Positions 44,613 through 56,496 of a stretch of 64,000 bases of DNA are shown piece after piece (position 1 is the first letter of the stretch; the number at the start of each line of letters is the position of its first letter). The stretch comes from Hymenoscyphus infarciens (taxonomy: Eukaryota > Ascomycota > Leotiomycetes > Helotiales > Helotiaceae). The notes below the pieces were generated by a model. It was not told where the DNA came from, did not search any database, and saw nothing but the letters and a program-made list of their open reading frames with translations. The stretch lies in the NCBI GenBank assembly GCA_001414345.1, contig LLCB01000001.1, forward strand, positions 558,001 through 622,000, written 5' to 3'. The position numbers were made by a program, and so were the translations under genes.

Positions 44613-47324
44613 CTTAAATAATTCAAAGGGTATTTTATCCGTGGAAAATCGTGAATATTCTAAATATATTCCTAGCTTTTATTCGTTATACAGACCTAGT
44701 CCTACGCAGCTTTTTCCATCTCACCAGCTCTGCTTCCGGTTCCAGAAAGCTGAAAGTTCTCGACGGGTTTTCGAAGGGGAAAAACAAAGGGTTCCGAGCG
44801 GGATTGTGGGACAATATACAATATCATTTGAAAAATGTTAGAAGATTTGGGATTTCTATTCTCTGATTCTCCTAGACGTTCTCAAATAACGTTATACCTT
44901 ATCTCGTAGAATACCTATGTCACGCTAACCCCCAACGCTATATGTCGAGCCAGGTTTCGAACACTTTGCCACCATGAAATGCCTATCTTTGCACATTTGT
45001 ATGGCACAGCGGCCGTGCGCTTACTTTTTATTTAGGGTGGGGGGAGAGTAAGAGTAGATGCAACCATGGCAAGGGATTCTTGGAAATATGCAAAACTGCA
45101 ACGACCCGTGTGGTTTCCAGGCTACTGGGATTTTCATCTTCAGCAGATCGATTTCCCCGCAGTTTTGGCTTCGCAATTCTATCTTGGCAAGTTCACGAAG
45201 AAATAATTGCTTCAACTTCCGTACTCGAATTGATTGCCATGGGCATTTCCTCGGCCGTTTCTGTCTTGCCCTCGAACCGAGATTCGCGGTAATCTAGAAG
45301 GTCATCATGTGGCAAAGTCCTCACGATTGAGATCACCTGCTGCAATTGTGAGTAGTAATCTCATCTCTGTTATTCGCCAAGTCGTCTAGCATGTCGTCTA
45401 GGGATTTATGCGACTTTGTGGCACGGTAGGCGATGGTCCGGGCAAGCCTGGTAACTAGTGTGCCTGATTGAACTCATGGCCATCACTGGTGGATTTTCTT
45501 TATCTCCTTCCTAAAGCGTACTCGAATTCTCGTGTCGTGGAACTGTCCATCCAGGTCCCCTACTAGGCTATAGTCTAAGGTACCTTCCCCTTCTGTAATT
45601 CTCCTAATTCTTCTAGAATAATGAAGATAACATGAATCTAATTGTTCTAGTCTCGTAGGATAATGGGATTAATTTTCCTAGTCCTAGTGGAACAATTAAG
45701 AGAGTAAGTAGTGTAAAGCTACTCTGCTTCTACACCCCCTAGTGCCCTCTCTGGTCCAGTTATTGACTATCATTTTCGATTCTCAACGCGGCAATTCTTT
45801 ACCTAATTATTATATAAACATTTTCCTTCTCACCAAAAAGCACCCAGATTTGTCGATTTATCCAACCCCAAACCCCAAACACTCCACCTGCGTCTTTCCT
45901 GTATAGATACCGAAATCTGGGGTACTCGAACGGACCCGGCCATGATCCGGCTGGTGAGGGTCAACAGGTAAGTATCGGTATGGATCTGTAGACACAGGAC
46001 GTTTCGTAATCCCTGACTCCTTGGTGTTGAGCAAACCACATACAAAATACCTTGCAAAATACCTTGCAACGCACTAGTAGCTACCCTTACGTCCTATTAC
46101 TGTATTACTAGAGGCTGTAAGCAGGCCCTTCGTCAATTGATGCGAACGGGCAGGACCGATATCTTGCCTATATGTTCGCAAAATCGAGGAGCAGAGGTAA
46201 TTTCTTCTGCAACATGCCACAAAACCTCGTCGAAAAACATGCCATAATTACCGACGGGAGCTCTCTGCTTTCGACGTACTCATCGCCATTTCCAGGAGGT
46301 TGCCTTAAGCATTTCAGATCCTGGGCGGGTGTAAATTCATCACTTGGCAGCGTTGGTGAGGGTCTCGGCTGAGTTGTTTCATTGGTTTACGGCACATTCG
46401 TCAAGGACTCAAGGGTTACGGACCAAAAAATATTTTCGGCCTGCTGTAGATCGTTGCCATGCTCGTCATAAGAACTTGGTTGCAAGATCACGACTCACGA
46501 GACTTTTTTAACAAGTACGCTGATTTTCCTGTCGAATCCCGAAGTACGGCGGTAATTTTAAACAATCACGACATTTACGGGGTAGTACGACTTGTTTTGT
46601 GTCGCTTACGGAGCCATTTCACCATTTGTCCATATAAAATCCGACCTTCCTTGACATCCTTCCTTGTGAATTTACGCACCAACCCAACCTCTCTCCCATC
46701 TCGGCGTAACTGCAGTAGTTTAGCTGGGATACCCAACTCCGTCAGCACTAAATGTATGCTGCATGGGAAGCCACAAGTATCACTGGTTGGAGATACTTCG
46801 AAAATTCCATATTAACAGCTTCTCAAATCGTTCTAGAAGGATGGGAAACCTTAGCGTACCCGATTCAGCCCGCTGCTGACCTCGGTAAGCTCCTCACTGG
46901 TCATTGAGCCGGCCATTACGGGATAATACCCCATAAGGGGCTACCGCGGAGGGGCAAGAAATTGAACGTCCCATATTTGCGGGTGGTTGAACGGTTGAGA
47001 GCAACCCCATCACGTACCAGGAGCGTATCCTGGTCACATCACAAGTCTGACTGCGTATAGATTGTCCTTGACCACTCATAAGTTTATCCTTTATCTCTCC
47101 GTACTCGGATGATCCCAGAAGAGCCCTCCCAAAAGGCACGAGGAACGCGGGAGTAACGTTTCCAATTTATCCACCTAGATCTTGCAGCTTTGTGCTGCCG
47201 ATCTTCCACCGCTCTTCAATCATAAATACACGCGCCCCTCTCGCCTCTCTGGGACAAGTATCTTGTCTTGTGCTCAATTCTTTCTGAAAGATCTCGCCCA
47301 TCGCACGGCTGCGCAACCTTCAAT
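44613..47324. other. intergenic with MITE M1c; promoter of the POT gene
   Basis: 2.7 kb with no supported gene; small open frames at 44641-46815 carry no recognisable protein. Holds the partial M1 copy at 45566-45746. The last few hundred bases are the POT promoter and leader. Confidence 0.5.
45566..45746. mobile_element. MITE family M1, copy c (internally deleted)
   Basis: Same orientation as copy b and very similar (ttctcctaattcttctagaa, ttttcctagtcctagtggaa, gtgtaaagctactctgct). It lacks about 25 bp that in copy b holds the right inverted repeat (cttgtcttgaccagccacg), yet keeps the outer tail tacaccccctagtg, so the loss is an internal deletion. Confidence 0.75.
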
Positions 47325-49701
47325 ATGCCTGAACACGAAATGAACGCTGCCGAGGTACACGAGCTAGTTGTGGAACAACAGCTTGGAGAGAAAACCCAGG
47401 CAGTGGATCCAGAAAAGGTCAATTTGGATCTAGGGTTTTCGCCTGTGAAAAAAGAAAAGATGGAGGAGATAGACGCATTACAACACGACTCCATTCGTTC
47501 TTCTCTGGAAACTCCAGATGATGAGGAACCAAATGAGACTGAAAAGAGAACGTTGAGAAGAGGTTTGTGTCTCAAATCCAAAAGAAAAGTCTTGCATAGA
47601 GCTAACACATCGTTGATAGTTGGTGAAAACTTACCACTATCTGCATGGCTGGTTGCAGTGGTTGAGCTGTGCGAACGATTTACATTTTATGGATGTCAAG
47701 GTCTTTTCCAGAACTATGTTCAGCGTCCCTTGGATGGCAGCTTAGGGCGAGGTGCTTTGGGTCAAGGTCATATGTCCGCAACAGCACTGACAACCTTCTT
47801 CTCGCTATGGTGTTATGGTGAGCGCTTCCTAGACGGCAATTTTATTTTCCCCAAATTTACAGCAGCTCGTGATTGCAATGAGCCTCCACATGGGAGAAAT
47901 TCAAGTCCGCGCCAAGACCAGTCTTTTGGTGTGAATATGGCCCGTGCACCGGACTCGAATTACTCCCATGTGGAGTGATCTTCCTATATGCTAGGAGAGC
48001 TGTACTTGGATGCTTTAATAACTATTTATACGGTTCTCTTGCTAATTACTCGGTAGTCACTCCTATTTTCGGTGCTATTGTAGCTGATCAGTATCTCGGA
48101 AGATATCGAACCATTGTCCTGTTCGGCTTCGTCTACACTATTGGCCTCCTAATTCTATTTTTGACCTCGCTACCTATCGCACTACAAAATGGAGCAGGAA
48201 TGGGAGGCTTTATTGCTGGAATTCTCATCATCGGTATCGGAACCGGAGGGATAAAGTCGAATGTCAGCCCTCTCATCGCAGACCAATATGAACGAAAGAG
48301 AATGGCTGTCCATACCCTCAAAACTGGGGAGCGTATTATTCTCGACCCTGCTGTCACAATCCAGCGGATTTATATGGTATTTTACGTTTGTATCAATGTT
48401 GGATCCCTTTCTCTTCTCGCAACACCATATATGGAGCGCGACGTCGGTTTTTGGTCTGCATGTACGCTGTCCCCTTTCTGCATTGTCTTGATTTTGATAA
48501 CTAACCAATTCTAGTTTTGCTCTGCTTGTGTATGTTCGCTTTGGGAATGGTTATAGTCGTTCTCGGGAGAAAACACTACATTGTTCGACCACCACAAGGA
48601 TCAGTTATTACCGACGCATTCAAGGCCATCGGAATCATGATCAAGAACCGTAATATGGATGCGCCAAAACCCTCTTACCAAGAAGAATTCAGCAGTGGTG
48701 GGGCGAAATACCCATGGTCCGATCTTTTCATTGATGAATTGAAGCGTGCGCTTGTTGCCTGCCGAGTATTTGTGTTTTATCCAATTTACTGGTATGTTTG
48801 GACATTGAAAAGATACAAGAATATCTACTAACGTACACAGGCTTGTGTATTCCCAATTCTCTGGAAACTTCGTTTCTCAAGCCGGACAGATGAGAGGGCA
48901 TGGGATTCCTAATGATTTAATGCAGAGTGGGTAATGGGGACATCGTTCTCCCACTTTCTTTTTCTTGAATTACCCCCGAATCATTCCTGAACCCCAACAT
49001 TTATCCTGTGCCGTATCCCGAGACATTTCTTGATAGGCAAAAACTGACTCCCCCATCACCTAGACTTCGACCCCATCGCGATTATTGTATTTGTACCCAT
49101 CCTCGATCGATTTGTCTACCCCGCCCTTCAAAAGGCCCACATCCACTTCCGACCTATCACTCGAATCAGCCTGGGGTTCATTGTTGCCTCCATGTCCATG
49201 TTGTACGCCGCCGTTCTGCAACACTATATTTATCAAGCTGGTCCTTGTTATAGTGAACCTCTCTGCGACGCATCTGTGGTTGATGGCGTTAATATTGGAA
49301 ATGATATCCACATCGCTATCCAAACTCCGGCTTACATGCTCATCGGTATCTCCGAGATTTTTGCATCTGTTACTGGTCTGGAATACGCATACATGAAGGC
49401 ACCCCCTTCCATGAAATCATTCGTCCAAGCTATGTTCTTGTTGACCAACGCATTTGGGTACGCCATCGGAGAAGCTTTCACGCCATTGGTTGGTGATCCT
49501 AAGGTCATGTGGCTTTTCACTGGTCTCTGTGTTGGATCATTCTGCGTTGGAGTTTTGTTCTGGGTTCTCTATCACCATTTGGATGCCCAGGAAGATGAGA
49601 TGAATACCCTTGATGCTAAGCATGATGAGTTGGAGAGTAAGAGAGTTTTGGCTAGCACCACAGGTAATGACGCGAATGAGGGCGTAGCCCATCGTGTTTA
49701 A
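47325..49701 (+). CDS. PTR2: POT/PTR2 family di-/tripeptide transporter
   Basis: Six exons: 47325-47562, 47620-47817, 48057-48461, 48515-48791, 48841-48926, 49064-49701 (613 aa, normal for fungal PTR2). After a ~90-residue cytosolic acidic N-terminus comes the POT signature VVELCERFTFYGCQGLFQNYVQ, containing the ExxER proton-coupling motif. Then VTPIFGAIVADQYLGRYRT (second POT signature), GIGTGGIKSNVSPLIADQY, FYVCINVGSLS, FFPIYW-like FYPIYWLVYSQFSGNFVSQA, and MLIGISEIFASVTGLEYAY(MKAPPSMKSF), all conserved. About 12 hydrophobic helices. It takes up di- and tripeptides with protons at the plasma membrane. The second intron is long (239 nt), yet its splice (..WCY/VTPIFG) restores the motif exactly. 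Intact despite neighbours that are broken. ATG 47325 is the first in frame. Confidence 0.92.
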
Positions 49702-50012
49702 TGAATAAGCTGGAGCTTAGGCTTGGTGGATAGATGTGTTACGAGACCCATATAGATACGATATAATAATAAGTAAAGTTTTTGTATAAGGTATTGGAAT
49801 TGTGGCAATTTCTTCCATCTGGATGAAATTTATTATGCTAGGGACGAAATAGATTATATTATTATTCATCTCTATAAGTACGGACTACAAGTACAGGCAG
49901 CCTATTGACCTCCGATTGACCATCGCCAAGCGAAGGGGCGGCTCGCTAAATTTTCCCATTCGCTAAGTTTCACTCAATTTCAACCCAGTGAGCTGAATAG
50001 GGTGATATCGAA
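49702..50012. other. intergenic
   Basis: 3' flank of the POT gene; no repeat or gene seen before the MITE at 50013. Confidence 0.6.
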
Positions 50013-50170
50013 TAAAAGCGGCAGTAAATAGCTCACGTTGTTCCACTCTTCAGGTACAATTTGAAGATAATATGACACTGAGACAATTGAGTTCAATTGT
50101 TCCAACGATCCAGGCTGATTACTTTGATTGCTCTAGATAGTTGGAACAACCAGAGTTACTGCCGCTTTTA
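50013..50170. mobile_element. MITE family M2, copy a (complete)
   Basis: 158 bp bounded by perfect 15-bp inverted ends TAAAAGCGGCAGTAA (50013-50027) and TTACTGCCGCTTTTA (50156-50170). A second, subterminal inverted pair is ttgttcca/tggaacaa. The outermost TA on both sides is compatible with a TA target-site duplication as in Tc1/mariner-type MITEs, but TIR and duplication cannot be separated. No coding capacity. Confidence 0.85.
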
Positions 50171-50313
50171 ATTCCGTATGGCGGGTGGTCTCTCGCGGGT
50201 TGCTGAATGGTGTTATACTCCCTGCAAATAAACCTTAACCGTAACAGAAAAGGTAACTTCAAAGCGATAAAAAACCCAAACTTTCTCTCTAAGAATTATT
50301 TAGCACTACCAGC

Positions 50314-51713
50314 ATGGCTGTATGTGCGTTCAGCACTCGCAGGAGAGATCGTTTCTTCAACGACTGCTCGTGGGAACTACCAAACAGCACGGTGATTTAT
50401 TACAACTATACAAACCCAAGCCAACAAAACTGTAACAGCGTCTGTACCTTCGAGGGGGACCCAGATATTGCTGGACCTGGGGTAAGCAATTAGTCTGCTG
50501 TGTTACTATACTTTTTCTAACCAGTCCTAGGTTATCACAAGCTTCGTTGTAACCGCTTGGATCACGTGTTTCGTCGCAGTAATTGATGTATACTGTAGAC
50601 TCTCAAAGTCCTTCGTGAAAAGTATTTCCAAAGATGGGGAAGAGAATTCCGAGGAGCGAGTTCAGAAACAAGTAGACCTGCTCAGGAACCTTCACCCAAG
50701 TATTCAATGGCTTGTGGACATACTACACATCCCAGGAACAGCAGCTCTGATGCTGGGTCTTTTTCGACGGGGAAACTCACGAACACGTTATACCGCAAAG
50801 GCTTCCCTAGATATTCTATGTGATATCCAAGTCGTCACCTCAACCGCAATATGCATAGCAGGATTTATACAGCGCCAGACAATGACCTTCTACCACCAGT
50901 CGTTTGTTATCGAGTACTGTTGGCTTACTCTCAACTCGTTCTGGTCAGGCAGAACCAGAAAGGTCGATCAAACTGAAGGCAAAACAGACTGGTACTACTG
51001 GACCCGAACGACCGCAATGTTTATCACCGTCACTTTATTCTCTGTATTCCAAGCAATCGTTATTCCACGCCAAGCAGTGGAAGGGGACTGAAATCCTGTT
51101 GAAAGAAGGAAGTGTTATATATCACATGATGAATCGGCGTATAACCAGCAGTATATGTGGATGGCAGGCTCGTTCTTTTATGCTGTATACCAGTTACTAG
51201 AGATATCATCAGGGCTAGCGGGTTTAATTGGCCATCGGCCTGGCGACGGAAAAGAAAACCTGGATGGAGGACGTCTTTATAAGGATCAGAAAAAAAAATA
51301 AGAGAATCCAAGAACGATACAAAACATGGGTATTTTGGTCACTCAACCGAACGGATACTCAACATGAACTTTGGTTAGATAATTGCGAACCAAGCCAACA
51401 AATGATCACACACCGTTGCCCCAAGGGTGTGCATTACCCCCTAAAAGCATCGCTTTATCTACCACTTGGTATCTGGTGGGCTATTCATCAATTTCTAGCT
51501 CTTTGGTCTTGGGGTGATTCGGAATCTACCCTCCTCGTTGCGGCATATGTCGGGTTTGCAACCTGGGATACATATGATATTATCGACATGAAGATTTCTA
51601 ACAAGCACTTGGTGGAAGATGAAGCAAGCTGGGGGTTTGGGCAGGTGCTCCCGGTAGTATTGCTACTGCTAATACTTTTGAATATTTTTGATGCGATTGA
51701 TAGTAAGTGGTGA
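50314..51713 (+). pseudogene. fungal integral membrane protein gene, probably broken
   Basis: Exon 1 (50314-50481) encodes an N-terminus with DCSWELPNSTVIYYNYTN and CTFEGDPDIAGPG; intron 50482-50530 (GTAAGC...CTAG) joins it to VITSFVVTAWITCFVAVIDVY (first membrane helix). The frame then runs through PSIQWLVDILHIPGTAALML, DILCDIQVVTSTAICIAGFI and YCWLTLNSFWSGRT to an in-frame TGA at 51089-51091, beyond which the same frame continues sensibly (NPVERRKCYISHDESAYNQQY MWMAGSFFYAVYQLLE) until a run of nine A at about 51289-51297, where the frame shifts and the C-terminus (ERYKTWVFWSLNRTD...GVHYPLKASLYLPLGIWWAIHQFLALW) follows. So one nonsense codon (where Trp is plausible) and one homopolymer frameshift. 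Alternatively a weak GT-AG intron hides the TGA. Function of this multi-helix family is unknown. Confidence 0.65.
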
Positions 51714-53143
51714 AACTTCCTCTAGCACCGCGATTAAGTGATTGACATATTGATAGAATCCTTAAAACACAAGGAAGGACGAACATAGAAGATTCTTGCT
51801 TTTTATAAACGTCGTTGAAAAAATAGTTCTATCAAGTTTTCTCATTCTCTCAGAATATTTGCTATAAGAGCGGGAGGGTGAGTCTGTTCGGGATTGGAGT
51901 AGGCGGTAATTGAACAGTGAAAGAGAGAAATTGTGAGATTGAGCAGTTATTTTAATTGTAAATATGCCATATACCACGTTCTCTACAGTTTTGAAGCAAA
52001 TCTTCTTTTTTTTTTGATAGAACTATCGAAACCATTTTGAAACAGATTTTTGGAATTATCTACCAACATGGCAACATTGGTGACCCACGCACTACATTGC
52101 TCAGTGGGTAGAACTTGAGAATAGAGATAGCTTTCTGTAGCAGGAAGTAACATTTCTTTGTAATTTCTATGTGGCTCAACGGGCCACGCTCGTTCTCTAC
52201 CAATTGTAGAATTAAACGGAGCACATATATATGGATTGGATGTGAGCTTGGCTCTGTAATTAAAATTTCCGGAGCCCGTAAATTCTGGAAACACTGACCA
52301 GAAGGAAAATAATAATTCCAGAATTGTTCCCTGCCACGTAATGTGGAGAGCATAAGACAGGGACGTTTAAGTAGGCAAAAGATTATTGAAGTATTGATTG
52401 AGTGTTAAAAGCTTGCTGTTTGAAGAGGGTGAGCATGAGGCCTTATATACTGGTGACGTTCAACGCCGCAGAGGAAGTTAGGGTGGACTTTCTGAAAAAG
52501 AAACACTTTTCGCAGCTGGCGGAAGAGATATACAGAGTGTTTCTCGGACAGTACAAGTAGCACTGATACAAGAACTAGCCTGCAGCTTGAGTTACTCGTC
52601 GGAGCATTGGCGATCGTTGTGAAGCGGGCTACAGGTTGAGTTCGCGAGTGCTTGGGCAAGGCAAGTAATCCATAACCTCATTCAGCAAATATGCTCGGGC
52701 ATTCTGAACTAGACAAACTCACAGCACAAACCGAAAGACCCTCCATTATAGCAGGTAGTTGCTAGAATTAGGTGCTATATACAAAATTTAAGCGTCGAAA
52801 AGAGAGCAAACTTCGAGACCAATCCGATGCTTCAGGTTTGCGAGACGGCGGCGTGCTCATATGCCGAGACTTACTAGTGGTCAGTTTTTTTCACTTGCGC
52901 TTTTCGTGAATGAATTTCAAACTGATATCTGAAGGCTGCAACAAATGTTATCTTCTGCTGTCTCTAGATCAGCAGCTTGAAAGCTTCGTCCTGTTTGGAG
53001 GAGTTCTGTAGCAAATATCTAAAGTGTCTTTCACAACACTTTGTTTTCAAAATCAACCCTTTTCCATTCTCTTTTTTCTTGGTGATAAAACGTTCAGATC
53101 CGTCTTTCTCTGGTGCCTGAATGACTAGCTTCAAGGTGAACAT
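51714..53143. other. intergenic
   Basis: 1.4 kb without a supported gene. Two minus-strand frames (51983-52353) have some protein-like character but no family, start context or splice logic I could defend. A 41-codon plus-strand frame at 52435 is likewise not called. Confidence 0.45.
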
Positions 53144-53292
53144 TAAAAGCGGCAGTAAGTATTACTATTCTGGAACTTAATTGTTCCAAAACATCTCGGC
53201 TAAAAGTCTCAAATTCTTTCAGCTACGTAGGTTAATATACTTGAATTATCCTAGAGAGTTAAAACAACGAGCGCTAGGTAGGCAGGTACTAA
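53144..53292. mobile_element. MITE family M2, copy b (right end decayed)
   Basis: Left end TAAAAGCGGCAGTAA at 53144 is identical to copy a; internal words aattgttcc and atcctagagagtt are shared in style with the other copies. The right terminus is diverged (ctaggtaggcaggta), so the end point is approximate. Confidence 0.65.
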
Positions 53293-53700
53293 ACTGACGT
53301 ATTTGCATTTTATATGTATAAAATAAGAGCAGTGTAAAATTAGTAAGTAAAAGTAACTTCAAGGAACCAATATGTTTGTTTCGATCGCCTCATTATCAAT
53401 CGCTACACATTATGATCCCTCGAGTCAGTAAAACAGATCTGCCCCCCCTTTAGGCTGTCACTTCACTCGCCCCATTACTCGCCTCAGCCTATCCTGGCAA
53501 CTGTAACCCTGGTCTAAGCGCTTATGCACAAACAGTGAGCATATTAGTTCTAGGAAGGTAGCTGTTGTAAGACACACATGGGTATATGTTGGTGGCGTCT
53601 CAAGGTATGAAAAGTAAGACCCCGAATTCAAATGATAAAAAGACGAAACTTCCAACTACTCTTTCCACTAGCAATTCAGCTGAACACTTGAACATCGAAG
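53293..53700. other. intergenic / promoter of the MFS pseudogene
   Basis: No gene, repeat or RNA feature recognised. Confidence 0.5.
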
Positions 53701-55134
53701 ATGGAAATGTCAGATACCACCCCAACAAATAATTCCCTCCAGAACTTGGAAGAAAACAAACCCTTTCAATCCAAACCCTCCAGAAAATACGGCATCTTCC
53801 CACCTCTTCCAACAACCGACCCGGGTTTACCTCCAGATGGAGGCATCACAGCTTGGCTTCAAGTTCTGGCCGGTCATTTGATGTGCTTCATAACTTGGGG
53901 TCTCATCACCAGCTTCGGAATCTTCCAATCCCATTATGAAGAGACTCTCCGTGCCAGTCACTCAACTGTTTCCTGGATTGGGACGATCCAAATATTCATA
54001 CTCCTCCTCGTAGGAACCATCTCTGATCGAGCAAGTGATGCTGGGCTCGTCAATGAAGCTGTCCTCGCGGGGACTTTGCTGATCGTCTTGGGTCTTTTCA
54101 TGACGAGTTTGTCGACGGAGTACTATCAGGTTTTTCTGTCTCAGGGCATATGCATTGGATTGGGGATGGGGACTCTTTACATTCTGGGACTTTCGGTGCC
54201 ATCTTCCTACTTCAAAGAGAAGAAGTCATTTGCTGTTGCTATCATTGCCTCCGGGGCTGGATCTGGGGGGGTGGTGTACCCGGTTATGGTGCAGCATCTT
54301 CTCCATCGAATTGGTAGGAGTTCTTCGAAATTGTCGCATCTGGTATTTCGTTAACATAAAAAGGGTTCGGGTGGACAGTGAGATCTAAGGCATTCGTTAC
54401 ACTCTTTGTTGCCATCGTAATCAACCTCCTCCTTCGAGTACGGAGCCCCTCCTAGGACATCAGGACCACTTCTGGACTGGAGAGCTTTCACCGAAATCCC
54501 CTATATGTTTTTCTTTCTCGGTTTCTTTCTCATAGACCGGGCTGTCTACTTTCCCTCTACTACATCTGTTTTCCCCTGCTATCCTCTGTTAAAACAAGTC
54601 CTGACATACCAGTAGATGGATCTTTACGGTTCCAACGTCGCCAATTTCAGTTCTCTGGACTCAATAAACATCCTTCTCATTGCCAACGGCGTAGGTATTC
54701 CCGGCCATATTTTACCAGGATTCATCGCTTCCCGTTGGCTCGGTCCACTCAACACCGCCATTCCCACCGCAGAAGCTGTCGCTGTCGTCTTATATTGTTG
54801 GATTGGGGTAGGCCATTCGCATAGCGGACTGTACGTATACACAGCCTTTTATAGACTTGTCGCTTCCAAAATCCAGTCACTTTTCGCAGTCTCACTGGCT
54901 GCTTTGACGACAGATCTTAGTAACCTGGGAATACGAATGGGAATGGTGTTTAGTGTGGTTGCGTTTGTAAGTTTGACTGGTAGTCCGATCACTGGTACTC
55001 TAATTGACAGGGATAGAGATCGTTACTTGGGCGCGCAGGTGTGGGCAGGGACGAGCATGATGCTGGGAGCGGTGGTGGCAAGAGTAGCCCGAACAGGATG
55101 GAAACTTAGCGAGAAGACCAGACGATATTTATGA
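53701..55134 (+). pseudogene. MFS monocarboxylate-transporter-like gene, frameshifted
   Basis: The N-terminal half is intact: an acidic cytosolic lead, DGGITAWLQVLAGHLMCFITWGLITSFGIFQ (the DGGxxAW motif of fungal MCT-like MFS proteins), WIGTIQIFILLLVGTISDRASDAG, and GICIGLGMGTLY. A normal 50-nt intron (54314-54363) restores RIGFGWTV. Then the frame breaks: at about 54447-54455 (cccctcctagg) one base extra shifts the frame into a stop, and at about 54546-54552 (ttccctctac) one base is missing before YYICFP. The C-terminal half (54616-55134) then reads GVGIPGHILPGFIASRWLGPLNTAIP and RMGMVFSVVAFVSLTGSPITGTLI, typical of the family. Remaining length is normal, so decay is recent. Substrate unknown. 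Flanked on both sides by M2 MITEs. Confidence 0.75.
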
Positions 55135-55266
55135 ATTGCTGGGGCTTGTTTCAATAGTGATGAGCGCCAATTCAGGTGCATTGAAGGCCTCAAGGCAACT
55201 CTGGAGGGAATATTAGCCTTTCGTAGAGATCATGTTTGCGAGGTAAACTGGCCCGCGGTAGACAGC

Positions 55267-55458
55267 AAAAGCGGCAGTAAGAACTTCGGGTCATACCCAG
55301 TTCGTTGTTCCAACTTTCTAGGGCAATTAAAGGTCATTATCCTAAACATTTAGACAATTTGAAACATGAACCTAGGAGTTTAGAACACTGATTGTCCTAA
55401 AGTACTTAAGGCAATACCTAGTTGAAATATTTACCCATAATTGTTTACAGCCGTTTTT
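55267..55458. mobile_element. MITE family M2, copy c
   Basis: ~192 bp with left end CAAAAGCGGCAGTAA and degenerate right end TTACAGCCGTTTTTG. Internal ttgttccaac is shared with copy a. Lies 132 bp after the MFS pseudogene stop. Confidence 0.75.
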
Positions 55459-56496
55459 GTTGTGTAGCGCAAGGCTGGGCAAAAAGGAGAAAGAAAGGGA
55501 AAAAAGTAGTCAAGTCATGCCAAGTCAAGCGGTAGAAAGGATAATAGAGAGGAAATAGAAAGGAGACTTACTCATTGCAATCCGGTGCTTGTCTCTCAGT
55601 ACATGCTTGTCATTTAGGTTGTTGAATTTTTTGCATCTGCGTATGCTGGATGATATTTCCCTCTACTTTCTACAGAAGCGATCGTTTGTCTGACCAACTC
55701 AGGTGAGTGTCAGTGCGAAGTACGGCCACAAATTTGACTCGGGCACAAGTAAAGTTCTGATTTTGAAGTATTGGAATAGCCGGTCGGCCGAGATAGCTGC
55801 AAAGCCGTCTCGAGGGTTAAAGGCTGTGAGATGAAACCTATTTGTTATTCGTTAGCGAGAATCTCTGGCGACAATGTTACCGCGTGACTGGTTTGACTTG
55901 ACTTTGTTTCTGAGCTTTTGCTTGTTTGGTTAGTGTCAAGTGTGGCCCAGGATTTTACCAACTTACCAAGGTCTTTGTAAACATTCACCAAAAGTGAGTT
56001 CAGATTTCCATCTTGATTTGAAGTCATAGAATCATCAACTCCAATTTCTCAAACATGTGTCCTTGTCCTTCAGCCGGGAAACTTCATGAACTCCATTGAC
56101 AACCGGTGTTGGTTCTCGTCCTCACACGACTCTTGGGAAGGCACCCCAAAGCTCACTAAGAGAAACTAGTTTTGGCTCCCGCTCCCTAAAAAATAGAGCA
56201 TGAACAGTATTACCCTCGCCGATTTTCCTTGTACAAAATCCTGCCGTCGAAGTTGCCATCGGAGACTTCAATGTATTGCTGTGCTTGGCGGTATCCTCCT
56301 GCCTCCTCAAGTATTCCCAGGAAAGTGTTTCGGGGTTCGTATGTCCTAAAAGTTGAATAGACCCTATGTTGAAAATATTCTTTGTCACAGAATCCAAGTA
56401 GACTTCCAAAAACCGTGCTTTATTGAGAATTCGTCGGCCCTTGCCCCGGTTGTAAAAACATCGCATTCCGTCCATATTTACAAGTACAATCCCCCC
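55459..56496. other. intergenic
   Basis: 1.0 kb with no supported gene; the segment before 56497 is the 3' flank of the NDUFB7 gene. Confidence 0.5.

Noticed and set aside
51983..52353. Two overlapping minus-strand frames with some protein-like stretches (for example CAPFNSTIGRERAWPVEPHR)
   Set aside because: No recognisable family, no convincing start or intron structure; could be a fragment, but evidence is too thin to call.
52435..52560. 41-codon plus-strand frame MRPYILVTFNAAEEVRVDFL...
   Set aside because: Looks amphipathic and gene-like but is short, isolated and without splice partners or homology that I recognise.
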